Below are positions 1-7,888 of a stretch of DNA of 64,000 nucleotides, piece after piece (position 1 is the first letter of the stretch; every line of letters begins with the position of its first letter). Source of the DNA: JAKFWF01 sp031429105 (GTDB lineage: Bacteria > Pseudomonadota > Alphaproteobacteria > Rhizobiales > Hyphomicrobiaceae); the NCBI GenBank assembly GCA_031429105.1, contig JANOYV010000144.1:1-64000 (forward strand). The letters run 5' to 3'. The notes below the pieces were generated by a model. It ran no database searches, was not told where the DNA came from, and was given only the letters and a program-made list of their open reading frames with translations. The position numbers were made by a program, and so were the translations under genes.

Positions 1-93
1 CTCGTCACCTTCATGACCTATGATCTCGGATATATCGACTTGGAACAGAAAACCCTGCAAACAATCGACAACCCATTCGGCTCAAGGTTGTAA
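1..93 (+). CDS. IS481-family transposase, C-terminal end (cut by window edge)
   Basis: The first 30 codons are open from base 1 and stop at TAA 91-93. The reading contains YDLGYIDLEQKTLQ and DNPFGSRL, which is the conserved C-terminal tail of IS481-type DDE transposases. Only this tail is inside the window, so whether the full gene is intact cannot be judged. The IS end follows directly downstream. The copy lies just outside the putative left boundary of the integrative element. Confidence 0.75.
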   Translation, partial: LVTFMTYDLGYIDLEQKTLQTIDNPFGSRL

Positions 94-138
94 CCTATGT
101 CTTAGGTACAAATTGTTACCCATGTCTCCGGGTCGGAC
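94..138 (+). mobile_element. Probable right terminal end of the IS481-type element
   Basis: After the transposase stop come two similar motifs, CCTATGTCTTAGGT and ACCCATGTCTCCGGGT, ending in GGACA. IS481-type elements commonly have ends with ATGTCTCCGG-like sequence and a terminal TGT/ACA. The exact last base is uncertain because the left end is not in the window. Confidence 0.4.
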
Positions 139-144
139 AAAGGA

Positions 145-163
145 GTCCTGGTGCGCAAGAGGG
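145..163. other. Candidate distal attachment site (degenerate copy of the tRNA-Thr 3' end)
   Basis: GTCCTGGTG followed by CGCAAGAGGG matches 32867-32886, the last bases of the tRNA-Thr gene plus flank, with one missing C and no other difference over 19 bases. The orientation (same strand, tRNA 3' end pointing into the element) is what integration into a tRNA 3' end would leave. Caution: 13 of these bases also occur, inverted, at the start of the small gene near 27496, so chance or another relation is possible. Confidence 0.5.
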
Positions 164-355
164 CAACGCACAGATTGAATAGTGCATTGATATTAAACAA
201 TAATTGCCTGCGTCATTTTGGCTCATACCCGGATGGTATCCCGGGGGCGGAAATTCGATTCCCAAACCTCAACCTGCGGTCGGTTGCGCTCGATGATTTC
301 ACCTCATTAGTCGGCATGTTGGGATGCATCTGAGTGGTCTCCTACAACCCAAAAG

Positions 356-598
356 TCAGACGCGGATGACATAGCTGTCGACGATCCATTTCACACCGAC
401 CTGCGCAAACTTGATTTCCAGTTTGTCACCGTCCACCGATTGGACGACGCCTGCGCCAAATGAGCGGTGGCTGACCCGAACGCGCGGAGCGAAGTGTGTC
501 GCAGTCTCCGTCTCGACACTGGCGGACCGCGTCGCGGCCTTCGGCGCGGCGAGCGGCTTGGCCGGTCTCTTCTTTGACTTCGTAGTAGTGCGCGCCAT
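356..598 (-). CDS. Small basic protein with a UvrD/PcrA-type Tudor-like domain
   Basis: An 80-residue protein. Residues 1-35 are Lys/Arg/Ala/Thr-rich and probably disordered or nucleic-acid binding. Residues 38-80 (VRVSHRSFGAGVVQSV then LEIKFAQVGVKWIVDSYV) match the small beta-barrel at the C-terminus of UvrD/PcrA helicases (pattern V.H..FG.G.V...D....V.F...G.KW), which contacts RNA polymerase or nucleic acid. An AAAGGA ribosome site lies about 9 bases before the ATG. It probably forms a small reverse-strand unit with the next gene. Function is inferred only from the fold-like motif. Confidence 0.65.
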   Translation of the reverse strand: MARTTTKSKKRPAKPLAAPKAATRSASVETETATHFAPRVRVSHRSFGAGVVQSVDGDKLEIKFAQVGVKWIVDSYVIRV

Positions 599-618
599 GG
601 CATAAATCCTTTGGTGGG

Positions 619-876
619 TTAGGGTAGCCGCCCGATGTCATCGGGTCGTTTGCTGCCAGCGACCGGCGGCGGCCCAATCTGCGCGGCGATCTGTAAGTCT
701 AGTTCCAACCGCCGCTGTCCGACTTGCATCGCAATATCATGTAAGATGCGGAACGCTTCAACGTTGCCGTCCTCGGCGTGAATCCGCGCAACTTCATTAA
801 TCGCGCCATGCAAGCGCAGCCATTCCTGAGCGATCTCGTCGGCGCGCGCACGCAACTCTGACAAGGTCTGCGTCAT
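619..876 (-). CDS. Small helical hypothetical protein
   Basis: About 85 residues, predicted almost wholly alpha-helical (LSELRARADEIAQEWLRLHG and later VGQRRLELDLQIAAQ). I do not recognise a family. A GTG two codons earlier (882) is an alternative start, but GAGAG sits at a suitable distance before ATG 876. It is followed after 20 bases by the Tudor-like gene on the same strand, so the two are likely co-transcribed. Being small, charged and next to the replication genes, it could be a regulator, but nothing in the sequence proves that. Confidence 0.55.
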   Translation of the reverse strand: MTQTLSELRARADEIAQEWLRLHGAINEVARIHAEDGNVEAFRILHDIAMQVGQRRLELDLQIAAQIGPPPVAGSKRPDDIGRLP

Positions 877-1012
877 GTTCACTCTCGCAAAATGTTCCCT
901 ATTTGTTCTGTAACGAATTGCAATGCCGATGTCTATCGCCGAGGTCGATAGGTTCGCCGATCGTGTTGCGTCTGGTGGGGATAACGTTCGGCGTGCCTTC
1001 TCCCGGATTTGC

Positions 1013-1018
1013 TACACT
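1013..1018 (+). promoter_or_regulatory. -10-like TACACT five bases before a start codon
   Basis: TACACT lies only five bases upstream of ATG 1024 and there is no separate Shine-Dalgarno site. Transcription from it would begin at or near the ATG, giving a leaderless mRNA. No convincing -35 box is visible. Similar spacing is seen at three other genes of the element. Confidence 0.4.
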
Positions 1019-1023
1019 GGGGC

Positions 1024-1713
1024 ATGACTGACACCGACATAGCGCGCCATGTCACGCCGCAGCACGACGACGTGCGACATACCCTGACAGTGCGCGACGT
1101 TGAAAAACTTCTCGCCGAGGCTGGCGTACAACGGTCGCATCGCCACGTCCTTCGCCTTTGCCAATCAGGAATGCTCGACGCGGTGAAAATCCCAGGCGGT
1201 CCAAGTGGCGAAGAATGGTATGTCGCGCCCGCGTCAGTGCCGAAAGCAATCGGTGATCTGAAGCAGATCGATGCGCAGAGAGCGCGCCGCAGCACGCTGC
1301 AGCCGGCTATGGCGGAGCACGACGCACCCGAAAACCTGAACGAAATAAACCCCGACACAGCCGGCCACGGCGCGCCAGAGCCCGACATGTCCGAGGCCAA
1401 GAATATAGACGACAAAGGACCGACACAGCCGGCCATAGCGCGCTATGGCGCGACGGACACCGACATCTATGAACATCCGTACGTAAAAAAATTGGAAGAT
1501 CGCATCGAGAAGTTGGAAGTGAAATACGAAACGCAGGTTCGACGCACCGAAGAAATTCAACTCAACGGCACCAAGCAGCTTCTCGAACTGCAACGCATGA
1601 CTGCCGTCGGCAACAGCCAGACCCTCGCCGACTTCATGCTCAAAGCCAAAGACTGGATGCTCGGACCAAGTGACCCAGAAAAAAAGCCGGCAGAAACGTC
1701 GCCGAACACTTGA
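1024..1713 (+). CDS. Putative DNA-binding protein upstream of rep, with C-terminal coiled coil
   Basis: 230 residues from ATG 1024; a start at 1009 is also open but less likely. The N-terminal 75 residues (LTVRDVEKLLAEAGV, HRHVLRLCQSGMLDAVKI, EEWYVAP) resemble a MerR/excisionase-type helix-turn-helix with a winged segment. The middle carries imperfect short repeats built on Ala-x-His/Tyr-Gly-Ala-Pro/Thr with nearby Asp-Ile/Met. A coiled coil follows (YVKKLEDRIEKLEVKYETQ), which suggests a dimer. The gene lies 70 bases before the rep-like gene in the same direction, so it probably regulates or assists replication or partition. This role is inference from position and fold. Confidence 0.6.
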   Translation: MTDTDIARHVTPQHDDVRHTLTVRDVEKLLAEAGVQRSHRHVLRLCQSGMLDAVKIPGGPSGEEWYVAPASVPKAIGDLKQIDAQRARRSTLQPAMAEHDAPENLNEINPDTAGHGAPEPDMSEAKNIDDKGPTQPAIARYGATDTDIYEHPYVKKLEDRIEKLEVKYETQVRRTEEIQLNGTKQLLELQRMTAVGNSQTLADFMLKAKDWMLGPSDPEKKPAETSPNT

Positions 1714-1766
1714 GGCTTAGCAACTCCTTATCCCCATACCCACCCGTTCCGCGTGCGACCCGCGCG

Positions 1767-1772
1767 TATACT
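1767..1772 (+). promoter_or_regulatory. TATACT -10 candidate for the rep-like gene
   Basis: TATACT ends 11 bases before ATG 1784, and the leader includes a weak GGGAC ribosome site. A -35 box is not clear. The gene may also be read through from the preceding one. Confidence 0.35.
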
Positions 1773-1783
1773 TACGGGACGGT

Positions 1784-3274
1784 ATGTCTATCAAGCCATC
1801 GCAACCAGCAGCAAAAATTGCTGAGCCCAGCAGCAAGCTTTTCATGGAGACGACGCTATTGCGCGTCGCCGGCGCGTTGTTCTCTCATGATGCCAAGCGC
1901 GCCTCGACTTCCATCGACCCCATCGAGATCAACAAAGGCATCGACGACAAGCGCATCATCATCAGGCCGGACGCCAGGTTGGGACAGCCGGGTCCGCTCG
2001 CGCACAAAGTGTTCGTCGCGCTCATGAAGAAATATTCCGATTACGGTGTGCCCGTCCAAAATCAAATATCTTTTACGCGCCGCGAGCTGGCTCGCTTGAT
2101 TGGTCGCGCCGATTTCGGCGGCAAGGACGGCGAGGCCATTTCTCGTGCTTTGCACGAAATTCACTACGCATTCATCCGCGCGTGCTTCAAGAATGGGGAA
2201 GGGAAGTACGTCGAGGACAGCTTCAACATCTTCTCTCGACTCATTATTGAGCGTCGGGAATTCCCGACCGACCCGGTCGAAGCTTGCACGGTTACGATCG
2301 CCGATCCGATCATCACCTCGCTCAAAGACGATCACTTCACCTGTCTCAACCATCTCCTCATGCAGCGCCTCGGCACAATCGGCCAGGCCCTCTACATGCG
2401 GCTGTTTTTTCATTTCGCCAATGTCTACCAGAGCACCAAGAGCCGTCAGAAACTGTTGCTCACCAAGCAGTACGAGGACATCTGCAAGGAGTGGCTTGGT
2501 GGCCTCAAAGTGCTTCAGTACAAATCCGACATCTTGAAAGATCAACTGGGCACGCATCTCGAACAGCTCAAGAATGCTGAATTCTTGTCATCCTACTCTG
2601 TCGACAAAGCCAAGACACGTGCCGGTTTGACAATCATGTTCAAGCCCGGCTCGGCGTTCTTCGCCGACTACGACCGCTATTATCGCCACAAGATGCAGGG
2701 CAATTTGCAGTTCGAGTACCAGGGTGATCGACAGGACCGGCACCAACCGATGCAGGTTGCAGCGATGTTCGAAGCCATGCGCACCGGCAAGCCACAGGAC
2801 AGCGTCGCCAACGTGGTCACCAGCGATGTTCAAGTTGCGCGCGAGTTCATCCAGGAGCTTGGCTTCACGCGCATCGAGAAATTTCTCGTGTTTGGCCTCG
2901 CCAATGCCAGGAAGACCAACTTCGACGTGCAGCGCTTGGCCGGCCTCAAACAGTATATTGCCGGCTTCCGCGAACTCGAAGCCAAGGATGTCGCCACGGC
3001 CAAGTCTCGTGCCGTCGAGCGCCAGGCGCAGGCCCGTCAAAGCGAGAAGGATGCTTACGACAATTGGTGCTCCGCAGAACTCTGCCGCCGTGTCGCTGCC
3101 ATCCCCAAGGCCGAGCGCATGTTCATCGAGGCCAGCGTCCTGTCTCGTCCCGAATATGCCGGCGACATGAAAACGGCACTCACCGGCATCGGCATCCAGA
3201 TTGCGCTACATAAGCGCGCCACCGAGCAGAACCCACTGCCTGACTTCGACACCTGGAAAGTCAATCAGGCTTAG
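1784..3274 (+). CDS. Candidate replication initiator (Rep-like, two winged-helix segments)
   Basis: 496 residues. Two stretches look like Rep winged-helix domains: residues about 70-130 (AHKVFVALMKKYSDYGV, FTRRELARLIGR) and about 185-260 (LMQRLGTIGQALYMRLFFHF, LTKQYEDICKEWLGGLK, KSDILKDQLGTHLEQL). The C-terminal part is helical and charged. The stop is followed within 200 bases by three perfect-period iterons, the expected partner of such a protein. Position at the far end of an integrative element from the integrase fits a plasmid-like maintenance function. The family assignment is inferred; a distant regulator without replication activity cannot be excluded. Confidence 0.6.
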   Translation: MSIKPSQPAAKIAEPSSKLFMETTLLRVAGALFSHDAKRASTSIDPIEINKGIDDKRIIIRPDARLGQPGPLAHKVFVALMKKYSDYGVPVQNQISFTRRELARLIGRADFGGKDGEAISRALHEIHYAFIRACFKNGEGKYVEDSFNIFSRLIIERREFPTDPVEACTVTIADPIITSLKDDHFTCLNHLLMQRLGTIGQALYMRLFFHFANVYQSTKSRQKLLLTKQYEDICKEWLGGLKVLQYKSDILKDQLGTHLEQLKNAEFLSSYSVDKAKTRAGLTIMFKPGSAFFADYDRYYRHKMQGNLQFEYQGDRQDRHQPMQVAAMFEAMRTGKPQDSVANVVTSDVQVAREFIQELGFTRIEKFLVFGLANARKTNFDVQRLAGLKQYIAGFRELEAKDVATAKSRAVERQAQARQSEKDAYDNWCSAELCRRVAAIPKAERMFIEASVLSRPEYAGDMKTALTGIGIQIALHKRATEQNPLPDFDTWKVNQA

Positions 3275-3278
3275 TTCA

Positions 3279-3334
3279 TGTCGCAAAAGTAATCTTGTGC
3301 GACACGTAAAGAACGGCTCAACAGAGCCATTTTC
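3279..3334 (+). terminator. Two hairpins after the rep-like gene, the second terminator-like
   Basis: TGTCGCA (3279-3285) pairs with TGCGACA (3298-3304), and GGCTC-aaca-GAGCC (3315-3328) is followed by ATTTTC. They lie 5 and 41 bases after the rep stop. The T-run is short, so termination may be partial. Confidence 0.5.
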
Positions 3335-3455
3335 TGCTGATGGCACTAAGCGCAACACAATCCACCTTCTGTCAAGGCCGTCCCCATCAAGGAATGAGCC
3401 CGAATTCAATATGGATCTGACCGCTACAAGGGTGCAGCTCACGGACCTCGTCGAT

Positions 3456-3520
3456 GGGTGTGGGTTTTCACCCGAGGCGGTGTGGGTTTTGACCCGAATG
3501 GGTGTGGGTTTTGACCCGAG
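3456..3520 (+). repeat. Three tandem 22-bp iterons
   Basis: GGTGTGGGTTTTGACCCGA occurs three times, beginning at 3456, 3478 and 3500, exactly 22 bases apart (two helical turns), with one internal C/G change in the first copy. Each contains the inverted repeat GGGT-tttg-ACCC. AT-rich DNA follows (3525-3720). This is the classical layout of Rep-binding iterons in a replication origin or incompatibility region. A role in rep autoregulation alone is less likely because the repeats are downstream of rep. Confidence 0.7.
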
Positions 3521-3720
3521 TAATACCCTTTTCCAACATCGAAAAGGCGCTGAATTAAAGCCATATTTCGCCGTTTTGTAAAACGCCTAGATATATGTAT
3601 TAGATATAACTCAACACTGTGTTGGATCTAAACACATCTCATAAGGCAATACAGTGCACATTTTTATCGGACACGGGTACATACGTGGGTACTTACATGA
3701 TATGTACCCCCATTGCCACT

Positions 3721-3780
3721 AAAAGACGAGATATATCAATGGCCCCGCGTCGGGCTAATCGCCCGACCTCGCGTCTTTTT
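3721..3780 (+). other. Nested stem-loop ending in a T-run
   Basis: The inner hairpin is GTCGGGC-taatc-GCCCGAC (3749-3767). An outer arm AAAAGACGAG (3721-3730) can pair with CTCGCGTCTTTT (3768-3779) with a small bulge, and the T-run then continues. It could be a transcription terminator or a folded origin/RNA element. No open gene precedes it closely. Confidence 0.4.
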
Positions 3781-4279
3781 CACGTCTACACGCTCGTGTC
3801 CTCTCCCGATTGCAGCAAGTGCATCGGATGTCAGCTCGACAAGCTCCTGGCATTTGTACGGCCGGTACGGCCAGTGTGTCATAGGGACTATGTGAGGGGA
3901 GCTGGCCAGAGCAGATCATACACGAGGTCGGGCGATATACGCCGGTCCCAACAGTCCCCTCCCCGACCGACGACCCTCCAGCCCGACGCGGGGCACAATC
4001 GACCGCAATCAATGGCAAGATTTGCTCCAATCCTCCAACGCAACCGTTTTGGAATTCGATAAATGCGCTCGCGCGCGAAAACACGATTCAAGATTCATTT
4101 TGCTCTTTCTGCGCGCCGGACGACACGGAACACGAACCTCACAGAATCAACCGACGATTGCAGTGAATCTCGTTTGTGTCGCTCGCACTCGAACGGTTCT
4201 GTGGAAGCGGCGACGCCGCGCTCCGTGAAGACAACGCTTCGCAGGGGGTGGGGGGCCTAAAGATGGGAACTCGAAAGCG

Positions 4280-4307
4280 TTGGCAAGTGAACACTCACAC
4301 ATACTGT
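4280..4307 (+). promoter_or_regulatory. Candidate promoter TTGGCA-16-TACTGT
   Basis: TTGGCA (4280-4285), a 16-base spacer and TACTGT (4302-4307) would start transcription near 4314, just before ATG 4322. A second option is TACAAT (4340-4345) six bases before GTG 4352. Both serve the same gene. Confidence 0.4.
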
Positions 4308-4351
4308 GAACAACTGCCAATATGATGCCGTGGACACGGTACAATGCAGAC

Positions 4352-5062
4352 GTGTCCGAAAGATTACCCGAATCCCTCCCTCCCATACCGAAGCCGGAGA
4401 ACTCCCCGCAAGAACCCCGCCCGCGCGAAAATAATGAAAAGGCAGATGTAGAGCTCAAACCAGAAAACCTAGCTCCGGAGGAGGTGCAAGAACGAATACG
4501 CATGCTCGTACACGCGATCGACGAGAGAAAAACTGCAGAGCTAACGCAACTAAATGCTGTAAGAAGCAATCTTGGTCTTCCGCATGCAGATACTAGCGTT
4601 GCCATTGCCGCACTGGAATTGAGTCGACAGAAACTCGCCGCACTAATAGTTGATGGTGAACTGGGTGCAGAAAAGCGTGACATTGTAGGGCACGGCAGAG
4701 ACTCTGATCTCGGCATTACTGCAATTAAAGTTATCATTCCCGAACTGGGTGATGACAGTGCAGTCACGCCGGAGATCCGAGAGTACTTTAACGAACTGGG
4801 ACTAAACGAAACTATGAGAAGATTTCGGCTCCTACCGCCCAATTCGCCCCAAGCAGAAAAAATTCGCGAATCGATCCGGACAGGGAATTTAAATGCCATT
4901 GTATGGCAAATGGAACTGGCGAGTCCCGACTTTCCAACGGCCCACAATACCCAGATGCGCTCGATAGCCGACCAGAACGCAGCTTATTATCGATATCAAG
5001 CAGGAACACTTCTGAAGATCGAGGAATTGAAGGCGCGGGTTCGCAAGAGGCAGGCACCGTGA
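4352..5062 (+). CDS. Hypothetical protein of the element cargo
   Basis: 236 residues from GTG 4352, or 246 from ATG 4322; neither start has a Shine-Dalgarno site, and TACAAT six bases before the GTG suggests a leaderless message. The N-terminus is Pro/Glu-rich and probably disordered (LPPIPKPENSPQEPRPRE). The rest is helical and charged (EEVQERIRMLVHAIDERK, LEIKARV-type end). No signal peptide or membrane segment is visible, and I do not recognise a family. It precedes a large TPR protein on the same strand with a 222-base gap, and both are more AT-rich than the later ATPase genes, which suggests shared origin as cargo. Confidence 0.55.
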   Translation: MSERLPESLPPIPKPENSPQEPRPRENNEKADVELKPENLAPEEVQERIRMLVHAIDERKTAELTQLNAVRSNLGLPHADTSVAIAALELSRQKLAALIVDGELGAEKRDIVGHGRDSDLGITAIKVIIPELGDDSAVTPEIREYFNELGLNETMRRFRLLPPNSPQAEKIRESIRTGNLNAIVWQMELASPDFPTAHNTQMRSIADQNAAYYRYQAGTLLKIEELKARVRKRQAP

Positions 5063-5284
5063 GCAACCACTAAAAATGCGCCAAGCTCAACTGTATCAAT
5101 GGCACGAGCAGGCTCAAGTGTGAATCCCCGATTTGGCAACAGGCACAACGACTCATGCCACCAGCGACGACCGTCAAACGGAAGTGCACCTTCGCCCACT
5201 CGTGACCGCGCAGCTTGACATCATTCCCCTACGCTCCGAACAATGCTTGTCGGCAACTGTCGGGGTCGGTGATCGGGGGCATAT

Positions 5285-7717
5285 ATGGCAAAGTTCGTAC
5301 CAGACCGTAGGTATCCGACAGAAGACCAATGGCGCGCGCATCTACAGCGTACCGAGTACGTCAAAGACATCACTAATGCTATCGATGGGTCAGTGAGCGC
5401 CTACAACAAACTGGCTCAACGTACGCAGTCCACTATTCGCCAGGCTGCCGACGAGACACGTGCGGCCATTCAAGAGACGGCGCATGAGACACAGTCAGCA
5501 ATCCGCGAAGGTGCTGATCAAGTCAGTGAAGCAACGCTGCTAGCGGCCATTGCGCAAATCGAAAGCGCGCAACGCAACGCGGCTAAGATTGTTGGTGCGA
5601 TTGAGAACAGTAGCGAGATAGTAAGTCAAAACATCCTTTTTGTTGGACTTGCTCTAGATTATAGAATTGGCCTCCTTGTTGACCAAGAGAGGGTTAATAC
5701 CCTGCTCCTTCAGGACATTGGAAAACTATTGCGAATACCGGATTTTCAGAAAGAACGATTGTATTATATTGAACAAGGACTGAAACACTATTGGAACGCG
5801 CGAGTTGATTCCTCCCTCTTCGATGAAGCGCTGGAGAATTTACTTAAAGCAGAGGAACGCGAAAAGACCGATTATATCGTGCTGCATACAATTGGCATGA
5901 TCTATATGCAAGTGTTCGCGCATTCAGATTCCAGTAAGGCGGAACAGTATTTCCTTCGCGCGGGCCGGTACGCTGCAGTGGAAACGAGCCCCGACGCGCG
6001 CCGACTGTCCGATGTATTAAGTGGTGGAATGACAGCATTGACTTCGCATCCGACCACCGTTGCAGAGATCAGGCCACTAGCTGCCGAGGCATATCACCAA
6101 GCGGGATGGGCATGTCACGCGCAGCGGAAGAACCGTGAAGCGATCGAGTACGTTGACCGGGCAGCGGGTTTTGATCCGGAAAACATATTGATCCGGTTCC
6201 ATCAGTCCATTTGTCTCGCAGCCGACAATCAAGGCACGCAAGCAGTCCAGAAGCTTGAACCTGTCATTCGCGCTCAACGATATTACGCAGCAGCTGCCGC
6301 AAAGGATCCAGATCTCTCTACTACGTCTGAGGTCGTAGACCTCTTGGAGCGCTTAAGGGCCGAAGCAGCTGAGAATCTTCGACTCAAGATCGCTGAAATA
6401 GATAGTTTCGTGGCCCCATTTCTAAGTGAACAGGGCGACAAAGCTGCCGAGATGATGGGCCTCAAGAGCGCTTTGCAAACGGCTCAATACCTGAAGCTCC
6501 TGACCGCTTTAGATTCAGTGCCGGCCATTATGAGCATGCTACAGAAATGGGAAAACACCAAGGCGGTGCTTCGAGCGTTGCAACAGTCGACAGCGCCGAA
6601 CTCTTTGTTTGCCACCGATATTCACACACACAACGTGCTCGTTTCTTCGACACCGCAGTTCGAAATCGTCGAACGCATTCACACGCAGCTATGCGGTGAG
6701 TCGGGACAATTGGTCGAGGCAATGGCCTTCGCATTGCTTATTAACGAAACTGAATTGCTGTTGCGCAATATCGAGAACATGTGTATCCGCGCATCACAAA
6801 GCGTTGATGCAATGAAGGCGATGCTGCGCAAGTCGCGAAAGCTAGTGCCGCTTTGGTCAGAACGCGTGAATGCGTTAGTTGGGCATACTCAACTTGCGAG
6901 CAACACATTTAAGGAAATACAAAATACTTTGCCCCCACTAAATTATCTTATGCTTGCGGCGTACAACACCGTTACTAAAAAACATTTTAATTCCACCTCT
7001 GACCTGCTGACGGAGTGCAACGATGATACGGGACAGTTGCGGATCGACGCCTCAAAAGCGCGGCAGGCAAACATATTTAAAGCCGTCGTATTCGGATCTG
7101 TATGTGGAGCAATATTGCTGTTCTGGATTTCGTACAACAGCCCGCAGAATGTCGCAGTTCGGCAAGAAGAGGCCCGCCTCGTTGAGATTGCGGCTCAACA
7201 GCGACGCGCGATATTTCAAAGTCAGAAGGAGGCGTCGCGCTTAATGAAGGATCCGGTCACGGTATTAGACGCGGATTCGGCTTTGGCTGCCTTACAGAGT
7301 GCGCCGATTTCTATGGCTTCGGACCCTTTATCCAAGGACGTCTTCTCGAAGACGAGCAATAGTGGGCAGGCTAGTAGGCCGACGTACTTCTTTGACCCGG
7401 TCTTGATTTCGCTTTCGTGGTCTGACCCCGCGCTCGAAGATGTATCACGGGTCGCTACGAAAGATAATTATCGCCCTGCGAATGCGTATGAGCTTGTCTC
7501 GTACGCTGTTCACGTGGGCCTTGCAAGGTTCCCCGGAGGGTGTGTCGTAGGGACCGGAACGGTTGTCCTATTCGAAGATCGTCATTTGTCACCAGTGATA
7601 TGTAAATTTAATGCGGAATCGCGCCTCATCGCGCGGTTTGTACGCTGGGCGCCTCCCGAAAAAGGTGATTACACCTCTAAGGGCGGCGCCCGTTATGTCT
7701 TGGCGATTAAGCAATAG
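5285..7717 (+). CDS. Large TPR-like protein with N-terminal helical repeats and one membrane segment
   Basis: 810 residues. Residues 30-80 hold an apolipoprotein-like amphipathic helix with repeated TQSAIREGADQ/TRAAIQETAHE units. Residues 115-330 carry TPR-like helices (FQKERLYYIEQGLKHYWNA, ALENLLKAEEREKTDYIVLH, HQAGWACHAQRKNREAIEY). A single hydrophobic segment (VVFGSVCGAILLFWISY, about residues 600-616) is followed by about 190 residues with no clear motif. The block around IPDFQKERLYYIEQG is conserved in proteins of unknown function on mobile islands. It may be a membrane-tethered sensor or scaffold; defence or conjugation roles are both unproven. The start at ATG 5285 has only a G-rich leader as ribosome site. 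Confidence 0.65.
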   Translation: MAKFVPDRRYPTEDQWRAHLQRTEYVKDITNAIDGSVSAYNKLAQRTQSTIRQAADETRAAIQETAHETQSAIREGADQVSEATLLAAIAQIESAQRNAAKIVGAIENSSEIVSQNILFVGLALDYRIGLLVDQERVNTLLLQDIGKLLRIPDFQKERLYYIEQGLKHYWNARVDSSLFDEALENLLKAEEREKTDYIVLHTIGMIYMQVFAHSDSSKAEQYFLRAGRYAAVETSPDARRLSDVLSGGMTALTSHPTTVAEIRPLAAEAYHQAGWACHAQRKNREAIEYVDRAAGFDPENILIRFHQSICLAADNQGTQAVQKLEPVIRAQRYYAAAAAKDPDLSTTSEVVDLLERLRAEAAENLRLKIAEIDSFVAPFLSEQGDKAAEMMGLKSALQTAQYLKLLTALDSVPAIMSMLQKWENTKAVLRALQQSTAPNSLFATDIHTHNVLVSSTPQFEIVERIHTQLCGESGQLVEAMAFALLINETELLLRNIENMCIRASQSVDAMKAMLRKSRKLVPLWSERVNALVGHTQLASNTFKEIQNTLPPLNYLMLAAYNTVTKKHFNSTSDLLTECNDDTGQLRIDASKARQANIFKAVVFGSVCGAILLFWISYNSPQNVAVRQEEARLVEIAAQQRRAIFQSQKEASRLMKDPVTVLDADSALAALQSAPISMASDPLSKDVFSKTSNSGQASRPTYFFDPVLISLSWSDPALEDVSRVATKDNYRPANAYELVSYAVHVGLARFPGGCVVGTGTVVLFEDRHLSPVICKFNAESRLIARFVRWAPPEKGDYTSKGGARYVLAIKQ

Positions 7718-7888
7718 GCGCTGGGCTCGTGCTTATGCAATGTACGCCTTTTAGTAATGCCTCCTCGCTGAACGGAGTGCGTTGCGCGATCGGCCTGCCG
7801 GCTATCCCCACCGGATTAGCCGCTGATACTCTGTGCGACTGTACACTGAAAGTAGGCCACAGATCGTGGCGCAATCGAGCTTCGAGAA

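Larger units (their letters stand above)
3535..4321. other. Gene-free, structured region: candidate replication origin
   Basis: No credible coding region is found between the iterons and 4322. The first part (3560-3720) is AT-rich and holds CGTTTT-gt-AAAACG (3572-3585) and a cluster of GGGTAC/GTACCC words near 3675-3705. Further on are a nested stem-loop (3721-3780), a GTACGGCCGGTACGGCC word near 3856, and GC-rich DNA. Short open frames here have no SD and unlikely composition. With the iterons it forms a plausible oriV. Confidence 0.5.

Noticed and set aside
151..333. 60-residue open frame starting inside the candidate att site
   Set aside because: No protein-like composition, and the start overlaps the tRNA-end copy; treated as chance.
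3619..4062. 147-residue frame in the candidate origin region
   Set aside because: It crosses the nested stem-loop, has no ribosome site, and residue use is random-like (many Arg, Pro, Cys).
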